NCBI GenBank assembly: GCA_963835495.1
Contig: CAWIFQ010000003.1
Location: 1,364,001 to 1,428,000 of the forward strand
Reading direction: 5' to 3'
Length of the DNA stretch: 64,000 nt
DNA from: Acaudatibacter sp963835495
GTDB taxonomy: Bacteria; Pseudomonadota; Alphaproteobacteria; Caulobacterales; Caulobacteraceae
Shown: one piece after another, positions 59,898-64,000 of the stretch
Numbering within the stretch: the first letter of the stretch is position 1
Layout of the letters: every line of letters begins with the position of its first letter
Notes under the pieces: model-generated
Told to the model about the DNA's origin: nothing
Databases searched by the model: none
The model's input: only the letters and a program-made list of their open reading frames with translations
Position numbers and translations under genes: made by a program

Positions 59898-60050
59898 CGA
59901 GCCACACTCCTCTTCAGCTGCGGCCGGCCAGATGGCCAAGCCATGTTGCACTGCAGCATAACACGCCCCGCCGGAAACGCCATGGCGGAAGGCAACGCGA
60001 TATCAAGAATCAGCGATCATGGGTGTCCAGATGATCGTCACCGTCGCGCC

Positions 60051-61049
60051 ATGACCGCCCTAGCCGCCAACGCCGAGCCGGACGGCCCTGACAGCCTGCT
60101 TGAGGCGGGCGTCGCGCGGCACGCCGCCGGCGACGCCGCTGGGGCCGAGGCGGCGTTCCGCCAGGCGCTGACGCTCGAGCCCGATAACCCGACGGCCCTC
60201 TACCTCCTGGGACTGGCGCGCTTCGAGGCCGGCGCCGCCGCCGAGGCGGAGATGCTGATCCAGCACCTTGCCGACCTGCGGCCGGATCACGCCCAGGCGC
60301 AGCTCACCTTGGCCAGCATCCGCCACTGGCGCGACGACCGCGCAGGGGCCATCGTTGCCTATCGCCGCGTGCTGGAAATCGAACCGACGCACGCCGCCGG
60401 CCTCGTCGGCATCGCCCGAGCGCTCGCGGAGAGCGGCGAGCACGCCGAGGCGCTAGTTGCGGCGGAGATGGCGGTCGCCCAAACGCCGGAGGCCGCCGAT
60501 GCGCGGGTGGCGCTGGCCGCCGCCTGGCGGGGCCTGGGCGACGTGCGCAAGGCGGCCGAGGCTTTCGACGCGGCCGCCGATCTGAACCCGGGGATGGTCG
60601 CGGCCCATGTCGGCTATTCGCTCGCCATGTCCGACGCCGGCGAGGCGGAGCCGGCGAAGTTCGCCGCCCTGCGCGCCCTCTCGATCGATCCCAACCTGTG
60701 CGACGCCTGGCTGGCGCTCGGCACGGCGCTGCGGGGGCTGCACGATCCGAAGGGAGCGGCCGACGCCTTCGAGCACGCCTTGCGGCTGGATCCGAACCGC
60801 AGCAACGCGCACCTTAACCTCGGCCTCGCGCTGATCGAGCTGGAGCAGCCGCCGGAAGCAGCCGGGCACCTGCACCGCGCGCTGGAACTGGACCCCATCA
60901 GCGCCACGGCCCACGCCAACCTCAGCTCGCTCTACTACCTCGCCGGCCGCAAGGAGCAGGCGGCGGCGCATGCGCAGCGGGCGCTGGCGATCGAACTCCA
61001 ACCTGATGAGCGCCCACCAGAACCTGGCCGCGCTGATGGCCGAGGCTGA
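60051..61049 (+). CDS. TPR-repeat protein, N-terminal part of a frameshifted TPR/ATP-grasp gene
   Basis: As written 332 residues from ATG 60051: an Ala-rich chain of about eight TPR units such as ADAAGAEAAFRQALTLEPDN, RAGAIVAYRRVLEIEPTHAA and AADAFEHALRLDPNRSNAHL. The frame ends in a non-conserved ELQPDERPPEPGRADGRG. In the next frame the TPR register continues without a break (NLMSAHQNLAALMAEAERPE). A single extra A at about 60994-60995 joins them: IATCGACTCC-style reading gives AID-SNLMSAHQ. The real gene is therefore probably 60051-62046. Confidence 0.85.
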   Translation: MTALAANAEPDGPDSLLEAGVARHAAGDAAGAEAAFRQALTLEPDNPTALYLLGLARFEAGAAAEAEMLIQHLADLRPDHAQAQLTLASIRHWRDDRAGAIVAYRRVLEIEPTHAAGLVGIARALAESGEHAEALVAAEMAVAQTPEAADARVALAAAWRGLGDVRKAAEAFDAAADLNPGMVAAHVGYSLAMSDAGEAEPAKFAALRALSIDPNLCDAWLALGTALRGLHDPKGAADAFEHALRLDPNRSNAHLNLGLALIELEQPPEAAGHLHRALELDPISATAHANLSSLYYLAGRKEQAAAHAQRALAIELQPDERPPEPGRADGRG

Positions 61050-62046
61050 ACGCCCCGAGGAAGCGCGCTCCCACCGCGACCACGCCTACGCCGAGCGCAA
61101 CCTGTTGATCAGCACCGCCGCCCACCCGCTGAAAAGCGTGCTCATTCTATCGACGACGGAGAGCGGTAATACGCCGGATCGATACCTGATCCCGCCGGCG
61201 AACTACACGCGGCTGCTCTGGTTCGTCGAATACGCCAGCGAAGCGCAGATGAGCGACCTCCCCGCGTACGATCTCGCCTTCAACGCAATCGGCGACGAAG
61301 ACCTCGCCGGGCCGACCGCCGCCAACGCCGCGCGCTTCGCCGAGCTCTGCCCGACGCGCCTGTTGAACCCGCCGGTGAAGATCGCCCGCACCCGCCGCGA
61401 TCTCACCGGCGAGCTGTTCGGCGCCATCCCCGGCGTCAAGGTTCCGAAGACGGTGCGGGTGGAGGCGGCGGAGGTCGCTAACGGGGGAATCAGAGCCGCG
61501 GCGACGCGCGCCGGCATCGCCGAGCCCTTCCTGGTGCGGCCGATCGGGTCGCACGGCGGCAAGGGGCTGGTGCTGTTCGGCGGCGGCGCGCCGGACGAAC
61601 CGCTAGCCCCCGCCGGCGCCTACTATCTCACCGCATTCGAGAACTTCCGCAGCGCCGACGGGCTCTATCGCAAGTACCGCGCGATCTTCGTCGGCGGCCA
61701 GACCCTGCCCTATCACCTCGCGATCGCCCCCAACTGGCTGGTGCACTACGAGCATTCCGGCACACAGGACCACCAGGAACGCCTCGACGAGGAGACGCGG
61801 TTCCTGAAGGACCCGGCCGCCGCGATCGGCGCCGCGGCTTGGGGGGCGGTGCGGCAGGTCGGCGCGGCGATGGGCCTCGACTACGCCGGCGCCGATTTCA
61901 GCCTGCTGCCGGACGGCCAGGTGCTGCTGTTCGAAGCCAACGCCACCATGCTGGTCCACCCCGAAACGCCCGACGGCGTGCTGGCGCACAAGAACCCGGC
62001 GATCGAGCGCATCTTCGACGCGTTCCGGGCGATGCTCGCCGCCTGA
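61006..62046 (+). CDS. ATP-grasp-like domain protein, C-terminal part of the TPR gene
   Basis: 346 residues from ATG 61006 as an independent frame, but its first 35 residues complete the TPR repeat of the upstream frame. After that: VLILSTTESGNTPDRYLIPP, RLLNPPVKIARTRRDLTGEL, FLVRPIGSHGGKGLVLFGGG, then YRKYRAIFVGGQTLPYHLAI and GADFSLLPDGQVLLFEANAT. The VRPIGSHGGKG loop and the FEAN end look like an ATP-grasp active site (phosphate-binding loop and Mg-binding Glu/Asn). A TPR plus ATP-grasp ligase that modifies a peptide or protein is the inference. Product and partner unknown. Confidence 0.72.
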   Translation: MSAHQNLAALMAEAERPEEARSHRDHAYAERNLLISTAAHPLKSVLILSTTESGNTPDRYLIPPANYTRLLWFVEYASEAQMSDLPAYDLAFNAIGDEDLAGPTAANAARFAELCPTRLLNPPVKIARTRRDLTGELFGAIPGVKVPKTVRVEAAEVANGGIRAAATRAGIAEPFLVRPIGSHGGKGLVLFGGGAPDEPLAPAGAYYLTAFENFRSADGLYRKYRAIFVGGQTLPYHLAIAPNWLVHYEHSGTQDHQERLDEETRFLKDPAAAIGAAAWGAVRQVGAAMGLDYAGADFSLLPDGQVLLFEANATMLVHPETPDGVLAHKNPAIERIFDAFRAMLAA

Positions 62047-62087
62047 TCGGCCGCGGAACGTGGCGTCGCACGCCGCGTTAGCGGCTC

Positions 62088-63104
62088 ATGGCGCGTGATT
62101 CGGTCGAGTTGGGGGAAGCGACGGCGAAGTCGGCCGGGCTTACCTACGTCAACGATCACGAGCCAGGCATTCGCCGCATCGCCAGCCGCGGCGGCGTCGG
62201 CTACGTCGACCCGAACGGCAAGCCGGTCCGCGACGAGACGGCGCTAGCGCGGATCCGCAAGCTCGCGATCCCGCCGGCCTGGGCCGATGTCTGGATCTGC
62301 CCCGATGCGCGCGGTCACATCCAGGCGGTGGGTCGCGACGCGCGCGGCCGCAAACAGTACCGCTATCACGACGACTGGAGCGCGGCCCGCGGCGAGCACA
62401 AGTTCCACCGCATGCTGGCGTTCGGCCGCGCGCTGCCGCGGCTGCGCGAACGGATCGAGGGCGACCTCGCCCGCAAGGGCCTGCCGCGCGAAAAGGTGCT
62501 GGCCGGCGCCGTGCGCCTGCTCGAAATCACCCTGATCCGCGTCGGCAACGACGAATACGCCCGCGCCAACAAGAGCTTCGGCCTCACCACGCTGCGCAAG
62601 CGGCACGTCACCCTCTCCGGCGCCGGCGTGGTGTTCGAGTTCAAGGGCAAGTCCGGCAAGGCGCACCGGACCGGCTTTCGCGACCGCCGCCTCGCGCGCC
62701 TGCTGCGCCGCTGCGAGGAGCTGCCAGGCCAGCGGCTGTTCCAGTACGTCGATGAGACCGGCGCGCGCCATTGCGTGGCCAGCGACGACGTCAACGCCTA
62801 CCTGCGCGAGGCGATGGGCGAGGACTTCTCCGCCAAGGACTTCCGCACCTGGGCCGCCACCCTCGCCGCCGCCCGCGCGCTCCGCCTCCAGACTGCGGAC
62901 GGCGCGGCGCACCCGAAGCAGGCCGTCAACACCTGCGTGAGGGCCGTCGCGGGCCTGCTCGGCAACACCGCCGCCGTCTGCCGCGCCTCCTACATCCACC
63001 CGGCCGTGTTCGAGGCGTTCGAGGCCGGCCAGCTCGCGCCCAGCCTGGCCAGGGAGGCCGACGCGGCCGAGCGCGCGCTGCTGCGGCTGCTCGCCGAGAC
63101 CTGA
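62088..63104 (+). CDS. Type IB DNA topoisomerase
   Basis: 338 residues, the compact bacterial/poxvirus-like topoisomerase IB. N-terminal domain: LTYVNDHEPGIRRIASRGGV and WADVWICPDARGHIQAVGRD, then GRKQYRYHDDWSAARGEHKF. Catalytic domain: RVGNDEYARANKSFGLTTLR, KRHVTLSGAGVVFEFKGKSG (catalytic Lys region), FRTWAATLAAARAL (Arg) and the active-site Tyr in CRASYIHPAVF. It relaxes supercoils by a 3'-phosphotyrosyl intermediate. It follows the TPR/ATP-grasp gene by 41 bp; no functional link is evident. Confidence 0.96.
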   Translation: MARDSVELGEATAKSAGLTYVNDHEPGIRRIASRGGVGYVDPNGKPVRDETALARIRKLAIPPAWADVWICPDARGHIQAVGRDARGRKQYRYHDDWSAARGEHKFHRMLAFGRALPRLRERIEGDLARKGLPREKVLAGAVRLLEITLIRVGNDEYARANKSFGLTTLRKRHVTLSGAGVVFEFKGKSGKAHRTGFRDRRLARLLRRCEELPGQRLFQYVDETGARHCVASDDVNAYLREAMGEDFSAKDFRTWAATLAAARALRLQTADGAAHPKQAVNTCVRAVAGLLGNTAAVCRASYIHPAVFEAFEAGQLAPSLAREADAAERALLRLLAET

Positions 63105-63171
63105 CCGGCAGGCTTGCGCCGCCCGCGCCACCGGCGACAATGGCGCAAAACAAGGCGCACCGGAGGATGGC

Positions 63172-64000
63172 ATGCAGATCGGCGACTGGGCGGCGACGCC
63201 GGACTTGAGCGAGATCTATCGCGAAATCCGTGACTTGGGCCTGGAAACCAACCTCGCCGAATTGGAGGCGTTCGGTTTCACCGTCATCGAAGGGGCGCTG
63301 TCGCCGGACGAGGTGGAGGCCACGCGCGACAAGATCATCGAGATCTCTGAGGCCCGCCTTGGCCGCGAACTCGATCTGGGCGCCGAGAGCGACTACACCG
63401 ACCTCTCGTTCATCCCGTTCCTGCTGTTCAAGGACCCGATCTTCAAGGTCGGGCTGATGAACCCGAAGCCGCTGGCGCTGATCACTTACCTGCTCGGCCG
63501 GCACTGCATCCTCTCCAGCCTCGGCTCGCACCTGAAGGGGCCGGGCGGCAACGGCCTGCTGCTGCACTCCGACACCGGCAACAATACGCCAGATCCGTTC
63601 ACGCCCTACGCCCAGGTCGCCAACTGCAACTACGCGCTGACCGACTACACGGAGGAGACCGGTTGCCTGGCGATGGTGCCGGGCAGCCACCGCAACCTGC
63701 GCCAGCCGACGCGCTGGGAGGTCGGGCTCGAAGGCGGTCGCCGCAACGCCGGGGTGATCCCGATCGAGGTCCCCGCCGGCAGCGCGATCGTCTGGCACGG
63801 CGCCACCTGGCACGGCTCGTTTCCGCGCAAGGTCCCGGGGCTGCGGGTCAACCTCAGCTGCTATTTCTGCCGCGAGTACCTGCAGCCGCAGGAGGACTAC
63901 AGCCGCAACATCCCCGAGGGCTATCTCGAGGGCGCCAACGACCCGCGGCTGGCGCGGCTGCTGGGCCAGGACCTGATCCACGGCTGGACCGAAGAGGGAC
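63172..64000 (+). CDS. Phytanoyl-CoA dioxygenase family protein, 3' end outside window
   Basis: Starts at ATG 63172 with GGAGG six bases upstream and runs to the window end (276 residues visible, no stop). Fe(II)/2-oxoglutarate dioxygenase pattern: ELEAFGFTVIEGALSPDEVE, the HxD pair in GNGLLLHSDTGNN, ADYTEE-like LTDYTEETGCLAMVPGSHR, and the distal His in VWHGATWHGSFPRK followed by RVNLSCYFCREY. PhyH-type enzymes hydroxylate small substrates; which one is unknown. It begins 67 bp after the topoisomerase stop. Confidence 0.9.
   Translation, partial: MQIGDWAATPDLSEIYREIRDLGLETNLAELEAFGFTVIEGALSPDEVEATRDKIIEISEARLGRELDLGAESDYTDLSFIPFLLFKDPIFKVGLMNPKPLALITYLLGRHCILSSLGSHLKGPGGNGLLLHSDTGNNTPDPFTPYAQVANCNYALTDYTEETGCLAMVPGSHRNLRQPTRWEVGLEGGRRNAGVIPIEVPAGSAIVWHGATWHGSFPRKVPGLRVNLSCYFCREYLQPQEDYSRNIPEGYLEGANDPRLARLLGQDLIHGWTEEG

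Overview
The window is a very GC-rich bacterial chromosome segment with dense, often overlapping genes (ATGA/GTGA junctions). The gene content suggests an alphaproteobacterium, probably of the Caulobacterales (Caulobacter/Phenylobacterium-like). The supporting signs are a yfgM-bamB-der order, a UrcA-family protein, a GTTC-N7-GTTC LexA-type box, a ParB-type parS palindrome and a methylmalonyl-CoA mutase pair. This placement is inference; no rRNA or other strong phylogenetic marker is present.

Layout. 1-4.2 kb: outer-membrane assembly and ribosome GTPase genes (yfgM-like, bamB, der) and a small membrane protein. 4.17-14.03 kb: a tRNA-Lys whose 3' part is repeated (45/48 bases) at 13987-14034. 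The bracketed segment looks like an old tRNA-integrated island without an integrase; it holds a truncated KAP-type P-loop NTPase, a 2864-residue cyclic beta-1,2-glucan synthase and a small coupled gene. 14.1-25.9 kb: thioesterase, tgt-queA (queuosine), a Gly/His-rich exported protein, cyclophilin, an ArsR-SRPBCC-DUF899 operon with a clear operator, SDR, XRE-cupin regulator, a Kdo-hydroxylase-like protein and a frameshifted GH3 glycosidase. 26-35.8 kb: membrane-anchored trypsin-like protease, split chromate-type transporter, GH13 alpha-glucosidase, MarR-MFS pair with a palindromic operator, GrpB-like protein and a DMT exporter.

35.9-43.2 kb is the phosphate module: a coiled-coil porin divergent from pstS-pstC-pstA-pstB-phoU-phoB, with three PHO-box half-sites in the shared promoter and no phoR in the window. 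A parS-like site follows at 43.29 kb. 43.3-51.2 kb: sulfotransferase, GST, UrcA, a fused tandem CaiB/BaiF CoA-transferase, pyrE with an SOS-type box upstream, and a small methyltransferase. 51.3-55.5 kb: methylmalonyl-CoA mutase operon. 55.6-59.1 kb: a five-gene translationally coupled operon of mostly unknown function divergent from a LysR regulator. 59.3-64 kb: HhH membrane protein, a TPR/ATP-grasp protein split by a frameshift, topoisomerase IB, and a phytanoyl-CoA dioxygenase-like gene cut by the window end.

Six loci (bamB, GH3, pstS, pstA, CoA-transferase, TPR/ATP-grasp) carry single-base shifts, nearly all insertions, that break otherwise well-conserved proteins. Several genes are essential or strongly selected, so I read most of these as assembly indels rather than biology. 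No CRISPR array, IS element, complete prophage or rRNA was seen.
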